A stretch of 64,000 nt of DNA from Solirubrobacter pauli. GTDB lineage: Bacteria; Actinomycetota; Thermoleophilia; Solirubrobacterales; Solirubrobacteraceae. The translations under genes were made by a program, and so were the position numbers. The notes under the pieces were generated by a model. The model was not told the DNA's origin. It searched no databases and was given only the letters and a program-made list of their open reading frames with translations. The stretch lies in the NCBI RefSeq assembly GCF_003633755.1, contig NZ_RBIL01000001.1, forward strand, positions 3,085,426 to 3,149,425. Reading direction: 5' to 3'. How positions within the stretch are numbered: the first letter of the stretch is position 1; each line of letters opens with the position of its first letter. Below are positions 42,762 through 51,262 of this stretch, in pieces.

Positions 42762-42867
42762 GGAGCGTGGCCGCGGCGGGACGCGGCACCTCGCGCACGA
42801 CCGGGACGGCGAACGCGTGGGAGGTGGGGCGGCGCGGCGTGCTCACGACGAGGGTCATGGCGATCAC
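42748..42867 (-). CDS. Small ORF, 39 residues, unknown
   Basis: It begins GTG at 42867 in a GTGA overlap with the small ORF upstream (an ATG at 42858 is in frame). The peptide has no hydrophobic helix, several Pro and Arg residues, and ends LLNCW. No family is recognised. The overlap with its partner, the usual sign of translational coupling here, is the main support. It overlaps the end of the methyltransferase gene by 14 bases. Confidence 0.35.
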   Translation of the reverse strand: MIAMTLVVSTPRRPTSHAFAVPVVREVPRPAAATLLNCW

Positions 42868-42953
42868 CGGCCGGCGCGACGGCGCTTGAGGTCGTCCTGC
42901 TGCGCCTGGGCGAGGTTCAGATTGATCAGCGAGGGGTTCATGACGTTGACCAT
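42864..42953 (-). CDS. Small ORF, 29 residues, unknown
   Basis: It encodes MVNVMNPSLINLNLAQAQ followed by a charged end, QDDLKRRRAGR. It resembles by eye the short 'MNP...' helical peptides common in Actinobacteria, with an amphipathic helix and a basic C-terminus. There is no clear ribosome binding site. The remaining bases between 42954 and 43097 hold no gene I can see. Confidence 0.4.
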   Translation of the reverse strand: MVNVMNPSLINLNLAQAQQDDLKRRRAGR

Positions 42954-43097
42954 CTTCGCTTCATGAGGCCGTTGCTCCCAGGCGGGTGACCAGCGTCTGG
43001 AGGTGCGGTTCCCGCCTGCCAGGAGGGGGTCAGCCGCACCCCTGCAAAAGGGCTTGCAGGAAGCAGGACTTGCGCGGGCTAGTGTCGTGCGCCGGTC

Positions 43098-44234
43098 ATG
43101 CACCACCTTCGTCGTCTCCTGCCGCTCGCGGCGCTCGCCGCCGTGCTCGGATCGAGCGCACCCGCCCACGCCCAGGAGTCGCTCAGCGACCGTGCCGCGC
43201 GGCTGCGAGCCGCCGTCGCCACCGAGGAGGCGAAGATCGCGGACACGCGGGAAGGCCTCGCCGACGCCAACGCGCGCCTCTCCAAGCTCAACGCGAAGCT
43301 CAGCCGGCGGCGCGAGCAGCTCGACGACACGCAGGACGAGCTCGTGCGCACCCGGGTGCGGCTCACGCGGCTCGAGCGCAAGCAGACCACGGCCGAGAAG
43401 CAGCTCGCCGAGAACCTGCGCCAGAGCTACATGGACGGTGAGCCGACGTTCGTCGGCGTCGTGCTCAACGCCGACGGGTTCGCCGACCTGGTGTCGCGCT
43501 TCGAGTACGTGCGCCGGATCGCCCGCCGCAACGCGTCGGTGCTCGGCGACACGCGTGACGCGCGCGAGAAGGTCCAGGGCATGACGGTCGAGCTCAAGAA
43601 GCTGCGCACCACCTACGCCGAGCTGGCCAAGACCGCCGAGAACGACCGCGACCAGGCCGACGCCATCCGCACGGCGCTGCTCAACCGGGAGGCCGCGCAG
43701 CTGCGCCGCCGCAATGGCAGCGCCGCGCAGCTCGCGTCCGTGAACGGCCGGATCGCCGCCATCCAGCGGCGCCAGCGCGCGGCCGCGCGACGGGCCCGGG
43801 CGGCGCTCACCGCCACGCGCCAGGCGCCGTCGAGCGGGGGTGGCGGTGGCGGCGGAAGCACGTCCAGCCCGAAGGTCGGCGGCGACGTCGTCGGCCGGAT
43901 CGTCGCGGCCGCCAACGAGATCGCCACGACGCCCTACGTCTGGGGCGGCGGCCACGGCGGGTCCTCGGGCGGCTACGACTGCTCGGGCTCGATCTCCTAC
44001 GCGCTCGCCGCGGCGGGCCTGCTCAACGGCTCGCTCGACTCGACCGGCTTCATGAGCTGGGGCGAGCCCGGCCCGGGCAAGCGCGTGACGATCTACGCCA
44101 ACGCCGGCCACGCCTACATGGTCGTGGACGGCCGGCGCTACGACACGAGCGCCCTCTCGGGCGGCGGCACGCGCTGGACGTCGGAGATGCGCAGCTCCGC
44201 GGGCTTCGTCGCCCGTCATCCTCCTGGGTTGTGA
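43098..44234 (+). CDS. Secreted NlpC/P60-type peptidoglycan hydrolase with coiled coil
   Basis: A 378-residue exported protein: signal peptide (1 to about 25, SAPAHA), a long coiled-coil (about 30-245, interrupted near 115-145), a Gly/Ser linker (SSGGGGGGGS), and a C-terminal NlpC/P60 domain (about 265-378) with catalytic Cys in GYDCSGSISYA and His in NAGHAYMVV. This RipA/CwlO-like plan cleaves cell-wall peptides; the coiled coil usually controls activity. Its stop overlaps the GTG of the next gene. Confidence 0.9.
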   Translation: MHHLRRLLPLAALAAVLGSSAPAHAQESLSDRAARLRAAVATEEAKIADTREGLADANARLSKLNAKLSRRREQLDDTQDELVRTRVRLTRLERKQTTAEKQLAENLRQSYMDGEPTFVGVVLNADGFADLVSRFEYVRRIARRNASVLGDTRDAREKVQGMTVELKKLRTTYAELAKTAENDRDQADAIRTALLNREAAQLRRRNGSAAQLASVNGRIAAIQRRQRAAARRARAALTATRQAPSSGGGGGGGSTSSPKVGGDVVGRIVAAANEIATTPYVWGGGHGGSSGGYDCSGSISYALAAAGLLNGSLDSTGFMSWGEPGPGKRVTIYANAGHAYMVVDGRRYDTSALSGGGTRWTSEMRSSAGFVARHPPGL

Positions 44235-45496
44235 TCCGCGAGAGCTGGGGCATCCACGCGCGGGCGCTCGACCGGCTCGCGCTGGCGCGTCGTGACACCG
44301 AGAACGTCGCCGAGCTCGTCGCCGCGAGCGGGATCTCCCGCCGCGGTGTGCAGGAGGCGCTGCGCGAGCCCAACTACGACCCGCCGGAGGACGCCCGGCG
44401 TCCGCTCGACGCTGCGACCGTCCGCGCGTGGCAGGCGCAGCTGCCGGCGCCCGACCGCAACCTCGACCACGTCGCCGCCACGGCCGAGACCGCGATCAAG
44501 CGTGCGCGGTTCCTGCACGAGACGTACTGGCTCGACGGCGCGCACCTGATCTGCGTCGGCGACCGTGACCTCACCTCGCTGGCGGTCGCGACTTTCTCGC
44601 CCGGCGTGCGCGTGACCGTCGTCGACGTCGACGAGCGCGTCCTGGCCGTGATCCGGAGGATCGCCAAGGCCGACGGCCTGAACGTGCAGACGGCGTATGC
44701 CGACCTGCGCCAGGGCCCGCCGGCGACGCTGCGCGAGGCGGGCGACCTCGCCTTCACCGACCCGCCGTACACGCCGGAAGGCGTCGGCCTGTTCGCGGCA
44801 CGCGGCCTGCAGATGCTGCGCCAGGACGATCATGCGCGCGTGCTGATCGCGTACGGGCACGGCGAGGCGCAGTCCGCGCTCGGGTACGGCGTCCAGGAGT
44901 CGATCCACGCGCTCCGGCTCGAGATCGAGGCGCTCTACCCGCAGTTCAACCGCTACGCGGGCGCCGAGGCGATCGGCAGCGCCAGCTCGCTGTACGTCAC
45001 GCGACCGACCCGGCGCACATGGGCGGCCGCGGACAAGCAGGGGCGCGCCTCGGCCCGCATCTACAGCGGCGGGGCGGCGTCGCTGGAGTCGAGCGCGCCG
45101 TCGCTGCCCGACCTCGGCGGCGCGCGCCGCGAGACGCTGGAGCTGGACGTGAGCGCGCAGCCCGCGCTCGCGCTGCGCGTGCTGCTCGCGGCCCCGGCCC
45201 GCACGCTCGTCCTGCGCGGTGCCGGCGACCTTCCGGACCTCTCGGCGCTGTACACGCGGGATGGCGACACGTTCACGCTGCGCGACGGCACGCTCCTGCG
45301 CGCGATCGCCGACCGCTCGAAGTCCAAGCTCGGCAACGCGTGGCGCGAGGCCATCATCGCGGCCACGCCGATGACCAAGAACGAGGCCCGCGCGCTGATC
45401 GCCGGGCACGCGGCGACGAGCGACCTGCTCGACCGCCGGCTCATCGAACTCCCACGCGATGGGCTCGAGGACTTGTTGGCCGCCCTCGCGGAGTGA
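44231..45496 (+). CDS. Bis-aminopropyl spermidine synthase-like protein (BpsA/DUF43)
   Basis: A 421-residue protein with an N-terminal winged-helix part (about 5-50), then a Rossmann-type aminopropyltransferase core: CVGDRDLTSLAVATF (about 111-125), VTVVDVDERVLAVI and LAFTDPPYTPEG (about 172-183). These match the layout of branched-polyamine synthases of thermophiles, where the first motif is usually GDDD; here it is GDRD. A C-terminal extension of about 150 residues follows. It may modify polyamines or another amine. GTG start in a GTGA overlap. Confidence 0.8.
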   Translation: MIRESWGIHARALDRLALARRDTENVAELVAASGISRRGVQEALREPNYDPPEDARRPLDAATVRAWQAQLPAPDRNLDHVAATAETAIKRARFLHETYWLDGAHLICVGDRDLTSLAVATFSPGVRVTVVDVDERVLAVIRRIAKADGLNVQTAYADLRQGPPATLREAGDLAFTDPPYTPEGVGLFAARGLQMLRQDDHARVLIAYGHGEAQSALGYGVQESIHALRLEIEALYPQFNRYAGAEAIGSASSLYVTRPTRRTWAAADKQGRASARIYSGGAASLESSAPSLPDLGGARRETLELDVSAQPALALRVLLAAPARTLVLRGAGDLPDLSALYTRDGDTFTLRDGTLLRAIADRSKSKLGNAWREAIIAATPMTKNEARALIAGHAATSDLLDRRLIELPRDGLEDLLAALAE

Positions 45497-45509
45497 AAGA
45501 CTCCCGCGC

Positions 45510-46634
45510 ATGGGTCTCGAGGTCTTCGACGAGCAGTCGGTCCTCCTTCGCGTGGCGACGCTCGTCGCGCGGGAGACACGCCTCGACCACGTCTTCGAGC
45601 AGGTGTCGGTCGAGGCCGCCAACCTGCTGGGGATCGACGCCACGGGCGTGATGCACTACCTCGACGACGGCCGCGCGGTCGTGGTCGGGGTCTACCGGGT
45701 CGGTGGCGCACGGATGCTGCCGGTCAACGCCGAGCTGGACTTCGACCGCGCCGAGAGCGCGCTCGGCCGCGCGAGCACGACCAAGGCGCCCGCGCGCGTG
45801 TCCTCCTACGACCGCTCGCGCGGCGAGCTGCCGGCCGTGATGCGGTCGATGGGGATGAACGTCTCGATCGCCACGCCGATCCTGATCGACGGTGAGCCGT
45901 GGGGCGCGATCGTCGGCACCGCGCCGGACGAGGAGGCGCTCCCGCCCGGGCACGAGCAGCGCCTGGTCGGCCTCGCGGAGCTGATCGCGCAGGCGATCGT
46001 CAATGACGCGCAGCGCGCCGAGCTGGCCGCCTCACGCACCCGGCTGCTGGAGGCGGGCGACGAGACGCGGCGCCGGCTCGAGCGGCTCCTGCACGAGGGC
46101 GCGCAGCAGCACGTCGTGGCGTTGGCGCTCAAGCTGCGCGTGGGGATCGGCCGCACCGACCCCGCGAGCGCGGAGGCCGAGGTGCTGCGCGACGCGCTCG
46201 CGGACGCGATGGAGGCGAGCGCGGAGCTGTCCGAGCTCGCGCGCGGGCTGCATCCGGCCGTGCTGTCCGAGCGGGGGCTCGCCGCGGCGCTGCAGGCGGT
46301 CGCCGCGCGGTCCGAGCTGCCGGTCAACCTGCGCGCGCTGCCCGGCAAGCGCCACTCGGCCGTGATCGAGACGACCGCGTACCTGATGGCCGCCGAGGCG
46401 CTCGCGAACGCGGCGGTGCACGCGCGGGCGAACGAGTGCTGGCTGCACGCGGACGACCGCGGCGAGGTGCTCGTGGTCGAGGTGCGCGACGACGGCATCG
46501 GCGGCGCCGCGGTGCGGCCCGGCGGCGGCCTCGAGAGCATCGCGGACCGGGCGGCCGCGCTCGGCGGGACGTTCCTCGTCGAGAGCCGCGCCGGCGGCAC
46601 CGCCGTGCGGATCGAGATCCCCATCGCGGGCTAG
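45510..46634 (+). CDS. GAF-domain sensor histidine kinase (HisKA_3 type)
   Basis: A 374-residue soluble kinase: GAF domain (about 8-165), HisKA_3 dimerisation region with phospho-His in RLLHEGAQQHVVALALKL (about 195-212), and an ATPase domain with EALANAAVHA, VRDDGIGGA and GGGLESIADRAAALGG. No membrane segment. No receiver is encoded beside it, so it is an orphan. The following 173 bases hold only the promoter-like TAGCCT of the next gene. Confidence 0.92.
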   Translation: MGLEVFDEQSVLLRVATLVARETRLDHVFEQVSVEAANLLGIDATGVMHYLDDGRAVVVGVYRVGGARMLPVNAELDFDRAESALGRASTTKAPARVSSYDRSRGELPAVMRSMGMNVSIATPILIDGEPWGAIVGTAPDEEALPPGHEQRLVGLAELIAQAIVNDAQRAELAASRTRLLEAGDETRRRLERLLHEGAQQHVVALALKLRVGIGRTDPASAEAEVLRDALADAMEASAELSELARGLHPAVLSERGLAAALQAVAARSELPVNLRALPGKRHSAVIETTAYLMAAEALANAAVHARANECWLHADDRGEVLVVEVRDDGIGGAAVRPGGGLESIADRAAALGGTFLVESRAGGTAVRIEIPIAG

Positions 46635-46795
46635 TGTCGCGAGTCGGACGTTGGCGTGCTGATAGCGGGCCCGATCGTCGTGGCTGGGGGTCGCCGGTGA
46701 TCCGGCGCATACCGGGTGTACGTGCGGGATCGCCGGCGGCCGCCAGGCGCGGCGAGACGTCCGCTAGCTGCCCGCGAACTTCTGAGTCGGGGCAC

Positions 46796-46801
46796 TAGCC
46801 T
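46796..46801 (+). promoter_or_regulatory. -10-like TAGCCT before the CYTH gene
   Basis: TAGCCT ends 6 bases before the ATG at 46808; no ribosome binding site is visible. Same element as at 41229-41234. Confidence 0.4.
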
Positions 46802-46807
46802 CGTCGG

Positions 46808-47266
46808 ATGGAGATCGAACGCAAGTGGGTGCTGGACTCGCCCCCGGCCGGGTTGGAGCAGCACCGCTCGCAGCGCTTCGAGCAGGGCTACCTGGCGGTC
46901 GACCCGGCCGGCGCCGAGGTGCGCGTGCGGCGCAAGGACGGCGCGACGGCCGTGATGACGGTCAAGGTCGGTGCCGGCCTGGTGCGCGGCGAGGAGGAGT
47001 GGGAGATCGCGAACTTCGACGCGCTGTGGCCGCTCACCGAGGGCCGCCGGGTGCTCAAGACGCGCTACTTCGTCCCGCTCGGCGACCTGACCGTGGAGCT
47101 CGACGTCTACGCCGGTGACCTCGACGGCCTGGTGACCGCCGAGGTCGAGTTCCCGGACGAGGCGTCGGCGCGCGCGTTCGTGGCGCCGGCGTGGCTCGGC
47201 CGCGACGTGACCGAGGACAAGCGCTACGGCAACCGCGTGCTCGCCGTGGAGGGCATCCCGAGCTAG
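46808..47266 (+). CDS. CYTH domain protein (triphosphate tunnel metalloenzyme)
   Basis: A 152-residue single-domain protein starting MEIERKWVL, the ExExK signature of CYTH enzymes. Further tunnel residues are in EVRVRRKDG, MTVKVG, LKTRYFVP, VELDVYAGDLDGL and EVEFPDE. Bacterial members hydrolyse inorganic triphosphate or similar substrates with a divalent metal. It overlaps the convergent dehydrogenase gene by 4 bases. Confidence 0.93.
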   Translation: MEIERKWVLDSPPAGLEQHRSQRFEQGYLAVDPAGAEVRVRRKDGATAVMTVKVGAGLVRGEEEWEIANFDALWPLTEGRRVLKTRYFVPLGDLTVELDVYAGDLDGLVTAEVEFPDEASARAFVAPAWLGRDVTEDKRYGNRVLAVEGIPS

Positions 47267-48006
47267 CGCACCTGCTCGGTCGGCCGGACCAGCAGCTCGT
47301 TGATCCCCATGTGCCGTGGGCGCGTGACCATGTAGGCGATCGCGTCCGCGATGTCCTCGCTCTGGAGGATCGGGTAGTCGCTGCCCGCGGTGCTGAGCGC
47401 GTCGCGGACCTCGGGGCGCAGGTGGTGCGTGAGCTCGGTGGCGACCGCGCCCGGCTCCATCAGGCCGACGCGCACGTGGCGCTCGGTCACCTCCTGGCGC
47501 AGCGCCTCGCTGAACACGCCGACCGCGTGCTTGGTCGACTGGTAGATGCCGCCGCCCACGCCGACGCGGCGGCCGGCGACGGAGCTGACGTTGATCAGGT
47601 CGGCGACCCGGCGCGGCTCCTGCTCGGCCGCCCGGATCAGGTGCGGCAGCGCCGCGTGGGCGACGTACATCAACCCCTTCACGTTGAGGTCGATCATCCG
47701 GTCCCACTCCTCGACCGGCGCGTCGACGATCGGGCCGAGGAGCATCACGCCCGCGTTGTTGATGACGATGTCCAGGCGGCCGAGCTCGGCGGCGGTCGTC
47801 TCCACGGCGGCGGTCGCCTGGTCGCGCTGGGTGACGTCGGCCTCGATCGCGAGGCCGCCGATGTCGCCCGCGAGCGCGTCGAGCCGGTCCTTGCGCCGCG
47901 CGGCGACCGCCACCCGCGCGCCGCGCTCGGCCAGCGCGCGGGCGGTCGCCTCACCGATGCCGCTGCTCGCGCCCGTGACGAGCGCGACGGTGCCTTCAAG
48001 AGTCAT
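47263..48006 (-). CDS. Short-chain dehydrogenase/reductase
   Basis: A 247-residue classical SDR: cofactor motif TGASSGIGEA (about 11-20), NNAGVM (about 86-91), catalytic Ser in NVSSVAG, and Tyr-Lys in YQSTKHA (about 156-162). The Arg residues after strand 2 (AVAARRKDRLD) suggest NADP(H). Substrate unknown. Confidence 0.95.
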   Translation of the reverse strand: MTLEGTVALVTGASSGIGEATARALAERGARVAVAARRKDRLDALAGDIGGLAIEADVTQRDQATAAVETTAAELGRLDIVINNAGVMLLGPIVDAPVEEWDRMIDLNVKGLMYVAHAALPHLIRAAEQEPRRVADLINVSSVAGRRVGVGGGIYQSTKHAVGVFSEALRQEVTERHVRVGLMEPGAVATELTHHLRPEVRDALSTAGSDYPILQSEDIADAIAYMVTRPRHMGINELLVRPTEQVR

Positions 48007-48016
48007 GCGTGCAGCG

Positions 48017-49312
48017 TTACACCTTCAGCTTCGCGGTCACGCGCTTGCCGGCGAACGTGGCCTTGACCGTGACGCGCTTGCCCTTGCGGACCTTGAAGGT
48101 GACGGACACCTTGCCGGACCGGCCGACCGTGGCGGTCTTCGTCTTCGCGCCGAGCTTGAACGTGGCCTTGCCGGCGGCGCCGGTCGTCAGCGTCGCGCGC
48201 AGGCCGCCCTTGCTCCGGGCGAGCTTGAGCTTGAGCGCCGGCGTCTTCGTGGCCGGGGCCTTGGTGTCCGGCGCGGGCTGACCCGTCTGCGCGGCGGTCG
48301 GGGCCGGCACGTCCGCCGGGCCCCAGTCGGGGCTCTTGGCGCCCGGGAGCACCAGCGTCCCTGGGCCGCCTTCGGCGCAGTTCTCCGGGATCGAGGTGAC
48401 GTGGACGCCCTCGGCGGTGCCGTACGCGAACGCGCGGCCGCTCGGCGCCATGCTCGTGCTCAGGAACTTGGCGCCGACGAGGCCCCAGCACGGCTCCGCC
48501 GTCGGCACGTTCACATGGTTGGTGAACGGCGTGTGGTCCCAGTCGGGCGCGCCGAACGGGTTCATCGTCGTGCGGTAGACGCGCAGCTTCTCGTCGCTGA
48601 AGCCGGCGATGCCGATCGCGTACTGCAGGTCGCGGCCCATGTCCATGGCGATCACGCCGAGGCCCTGGTTGTTGTCGTAGAACCAGTGGTCGACCGCCGG
48701 GTTGGGCCCGCCGAGCTTGGTGAGCACCGCGTCGTCGTTGAGGATGCCGGCGGGGTCCGAGCGCAGCAGCGTCTCGTTGTCGAGCCAGACCGGCCACATC
48801 CAGCCCGTGAGCAGGCCGTACGTCTCGAACGGCGTGAAGCCGTCGCTGTTGGACACGAGCGTGCCGTGGGAGAGCTTGTAGGCGACGCACGGCGGCACCG
48901 TCAGCTCGTTGCAGCCGGGTGCGGTGTCGTAGGAGTCGTTGAAGTACTCGTAGGCGACCTTCGTGCCGTCGGGTGAGATCTGCGGGTTGAACGGGCCGTG
49001 GAACTTGTTGACCGGGCCGGGCTGCGGCGCCCCGTCGCTGATCGGCGTCAGGAAGTCCGCCAGCACCTTGCCGTCGCGGCCGAGCTTGTGCAGGCGCTCG
49101 CCCGGCGCGAGCGCGATCATCGTGCCGTCGTCGGCCTGCGACACCGACGAGTAGATGCCGGTCGACGTGACCTGGACCGTGCGGGCGCCGTCGGGCGTGG
49201 CGAGGAAGACGTTGCCGCCCTGGATGTAGGCGATCGAGTCGGCGAACGCGGGCGCGGAGACGAAGAGGGACAGCCCCGCGACAGCGGCGGTGAGAAGGGA
49301 GAAGCGCAACAT
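48017..49312 (-). CDS. Secreted TolB-like propeller protein with lysine-rich C-terminal domain
   Basis: A 431-residue exported protein: signal peptide (1 to about 24, SAPAFA), a propeller of WD40/PD40-like repeats (about 27-330; IAYIQGGNVFLATPDG, PQISPDGTKVAYEY, MAPSGRAFAYGT), a Pro/Ala/Thr linker (about 335-360) and a very basic beta-rich C-terminal domain (about 362-431) full of Lys and Thr. The tail may bind cell-wall polymers. A binding target cannot be named. Confidence 0.8.
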   Translation of the reverse strand: MLRFSLLTAAVAGLSLFVSAPAFADSIAYIQGGNVFLATPDGARTVQVTSTGIYSSVSQADDGTMIALAPGERLHKLGRDGKVLADFLTPISDGAPQPGPVNKFHGPFNPQISPDGTKVAYEYFNDSYDTAPGCNELTVPPCVAYKLSHGTLVSNSDGFTPFETYGLLTGWMWPVWLDNETLLRSDPAGILNDDAVLTKLGGPNPAVDHWFYDNNQGLGVIAMDMGRDLQYAIGIAGFSDEKLRVYRTTMNPFGAPDWDHTPFTNHVNVPTAEPCWGLVGAKFLSTSMAPSGRAFAYGTAEGVHVTSIPENCAEGGPGTLVLPGAKSPDWGPADVPAPTAAQTGQPAPDTKAPATKTPALKLKLARSKGGLRATLTTGAAGKATFKLGAKTKTATVGRSGKVSVTFKVRKGKRVTVKATFAGKRVTAKLKV

Positions 49313-49374
49313 TTGGCCGCCAGGCTGACCTCCGTGGCTTGCCGCGGCCTTGCCGGCGCCTTGCCGGAAACAGA

Positions 49375-49391
49375 AAGAGGGACAGTCCCTC
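49375..49391. repeat. Palindrome AGAGGGACAGTCCCTCT
   Basis: A 17-base palindrome (8-base arms around one A) between two minus-strand genes. It resembles short REP-type palindromes; only one copy is in the window. It may also act as a second hairpin after the terminator at 49410. Confidence 0.5.
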
Positions 49392-49409
49392 TCTAAGAAA
49401 GCGCACCCC

Positions 49410-49435
49410 CGCGCCGGCGAGTCTCCGCCGGCGCG
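49410..49435 (-). terminator. Terminator after the ApbE gene
   Basis: CGCGCCGGCG / CGCCGGCGCG form a perfect 10-base-pair stem with a 6-base loop. The stem can be extended by flanking CGCACCC/GGGTGCG. On the minus strand CTTTCTT follows. It lies just past the stop at 49451. Confidence 0.75.
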
Positions 49436-49450
49436 AATCGGGTGCGTTCC

Positions 49451-50407
49451 TTACGAGCTGCTGGGCGCGGATGGGGTTCCGCTGGGCGCCGCTACGCCGT
49501 TATCGGGCGCACTGGTCTGCGGCATGAGCTCCTCCAGTTCCGCGTGGACCTTCGACTCATCCGGGTCCGGTTCCTGCATCATCGAGCGGCCGTCGTCGAA
49601 CACGACGAGCCCGCCGTGCACGAGCCACGACGGGTCGGCGCTGAGCAGCGCGGCCTTCGCGCGCCACTCGGCCTCGACGGCCGTCGGCGCCAGCGCGGTC
49701 GCCTGCACGACGCCCGTGAACGCCGGCCGGCCGGTCGCCGGGTCGAGCAGGTGGTGCGCGGGGCGGCCGGCCGCGTCGAGCCAGGACCGCTTGCCGATCC
49801 CGCTGGTGGCGACCGCGCCGTCGTGGACCTCGAACACGTGCAGGCCAGGCCCGCCGAACGGGTCGGTCACCTCGAGCGTGCGCCGGCGGCCGCGGAACCG
49901 CAGGTCGCCCCCGCAGTCGACCGCGAACGGCCCGTCGGCCTCCTCGGCGAGCAGGTCGGCGAAGAGCCCCTTCGCCAGCCCGCCGGAGTCGAAGGCGAGC
50001 TCGGGCGGGCGGCGCACGAAGCACGCGTTCTCGGCGCGCAGCACCGCGAACGCGGTTCTCTCCGGCCGCGGGCGGGCCGGCGCGCGGAGCGGGGCGAGCG
50101 CGAGCGCCACGTCCAGCGGGACGGGCGCGCCGAGGTCGGTGCGGTAGCCGGCCGCCTCGATCGCGTGCAGCAGCGTGCCGTCGACGAGCCCGCCGGTCGC
50201 GGTCGCCGCCACGTGGATCGCGGTCAGCAGCCGGGCCATGTCCGCGCTGATCGGGACGAGCTCGCGCGGGTCGCGGTTCAGGCGCGAGAGCTCGGAGCCG
50301 GGCTCGAAGCGCGAGAAGCGCCGATGCCAGGCCTCCAGCCGCCGGCGCGCGCCGGGCTCGTCGCCGCCCCACACGCCGCAGCGCGAGCCGAAGCAGTCGA
50401 ACCTCAT
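49451..50407 (-). CDS. apbE: FAD:protein FMN transferase (ApbE family)
   Basis: A 318-residue protein of the ApbE family, which attaches FMN to Thr/Ser of membrane redox proteins. Marks: RFEPGSELSRLNRD (about 34-47), FDSGGLAKGLFADLLA (FAD/Mg region), VDCGGDLRFRG and AVATSGIGKRSWLDAAG...HHLLDPATGRP. No signal peptide is seen. It overlaps a ferric-reductase-like membrane gene (ATGA) and is the last gene of a three-gene operon, suggesting it flavinylates a partner in this redox system. Confidence 0.92.
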   Translation of the reverse strand: MRFDCFGSRCGVWGGDEPGARRRLEAWHRRFSRFEPGSELSRLNRDPRELVPISADMARLLTAIHVAATATGGLVDGTLLHAIEAAGYRTDLGAPVPLDVALALAPLRAPARPRPERTAFAVLRAENACFVRRPPELAFDSGGLAKGLFADLLAEEADGPFAVDCGGDLRFRGRRRTLEVTDPFGGPGLHVFEVHDGAVATSGIGKRSWLDAAGRPAHHLLDPATGRPAFTGVVQATALAPTAVEAEWRAKAALLSADPSWLVHGGLVVFDDGRSMMQEPDPDESKVHAELEELMPQTSAPDNGVAAPSGTPSAPSSS

Positions 50408-50916
50408 GTCGCGGGAACGAGTCGGCGGGTCAGCAGCGCGGCGGCGGGCAGGACGACCATCCCCGCGGCGACCAGGAACCAGGCGGCGCCCGCGTCCGTG
50501 CCCGCCCCGACGGCGTGCACGAGCCCGAGCGCCCAGGCCAGCGCGGTCCAGCGGTGCAGCTTGCGCCAGCGGGCGACGCCGATCTTCGTCCGGAAGTAGT
50601 ACGAGACGCCCAGAAGCGCCAGCAACCACCCGCCGACGATGCCCAGACCCGTCCAGAACGGCCGGTAGTCGATCAGGAACGGGATCGAGATGTCCGCCAG
50701 CGAGGGATCGAGGTAGCGGTCTCCGAGCAGCGCGAGCGCGTGCACGGCGAGCGCCACCAGCGTGCCGAGCGACAGCGCCTCGTGCAGCACCCGCAGGTCC
50801 TTGCGCGTGCTCATGCGGCCGCCCATGAGCAGGCCCAGCGCGACGGCGGCGCTGGCCGCCAGCAGCGCGGAGATGCCGGCGGCACGGCTCGTGATCCAGA
50901 AGACGTGCTCGCCCAT
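50404..50916 (-). CDS. Ferric-reductase-like transmembrane protein (b-type cytochrome)
   Basis: A 170-residue membrane protein with about five to six helices and paired His residues suited to haem (LHEALSLGTLVALAVHALAL; KLHRWTALAWALGLVHAVG). This is the ferric-reductase-like/YedZ-type core. The ATG overlaps the small gene upstream and its stop overlaps apbE. It probably passes electrons across the membrane to a flavinylated acceptor. Confidence 0.88.
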   Translation of the reverse strand: MGEHVFWITSRAAGISALLAASAAVALGLLMGGRMSTRKDLRVLHEALSLGTLVALAVHALALLGDRYLDPSLADISIPFLIDYRPFWTGLGIVGGWLLALLGVSYYFRTKIGVARWRKLHRWTALAWALGLVHAVGAGTDAGAAWFLVAAGMVVLPAAALLTRRLVPAT

Positions 50917-51200
50917 CACGACTGCCCCGTCGACAGCGACGAGCCGTCGTCCGCGCCGGTGCCGGTGTCCGGCACCGAGCTCGTGCCCTGGTCCGACCAC
51001 GTGTCCTCGGGCGTCGCCTGCGACGCCGAGGTGGTGGTCCGGGTGGTCGAGGCCGTCGTCTCGGCGCCCATCGAGCCGTCCCACGCCACCGCGCCCCAGG
51101 CGAGCACGAACGAGGCGAGGACGGCGGCGATCACGCGCTGATGGGCCGCCCGGACGCGGCGCGCGCGGGCGGCGAGGAGCTCCTGGGCACGAGTGGTCAT
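50916..51200 (-). CDS. Small membrane-anchored protein with Ser/Thr/Asp-rich tail
   Basis: A 94-residue protein: basic N-terminus, one membrane helix (VIAAVLASFVLAWGAVAW, about 23-40), then a low-complexity outer tail rich in Thr, Ser, Asp and Gly. It is the first gene of the ferric-reductase/ApbE operon. The Thr/Ser-rich tail could be a flavinylation target, but the canonical DxxxSGA(S/T) motif is not found. Function unknown. Confidence 0.7.
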   Translation of the reverse strand: MTTRAQELLAARARRVRAAHQRVIAAVLASFVLAWGAVAWDGSMGAETTASTTRTTTSASQATPEDTWSDQGTSSVPDTGTGADDGSSLSTGQS

Positions 51201-51262
51201 GCCCCCAGGGTCGGGCTCGCGACCGAGAGCCGGCTGCGAGGACCCTGAGAAGATGCTGGGTA

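Noticed and set aside
43054-43085. TTGCAG ... TAGTGT as a leaderless promoter of the NlpC/P60 gene
   Set aside because: The spacer is 20 bases and the ATG is 12 bases after the -10-like box, outside the pattern of the other sites.
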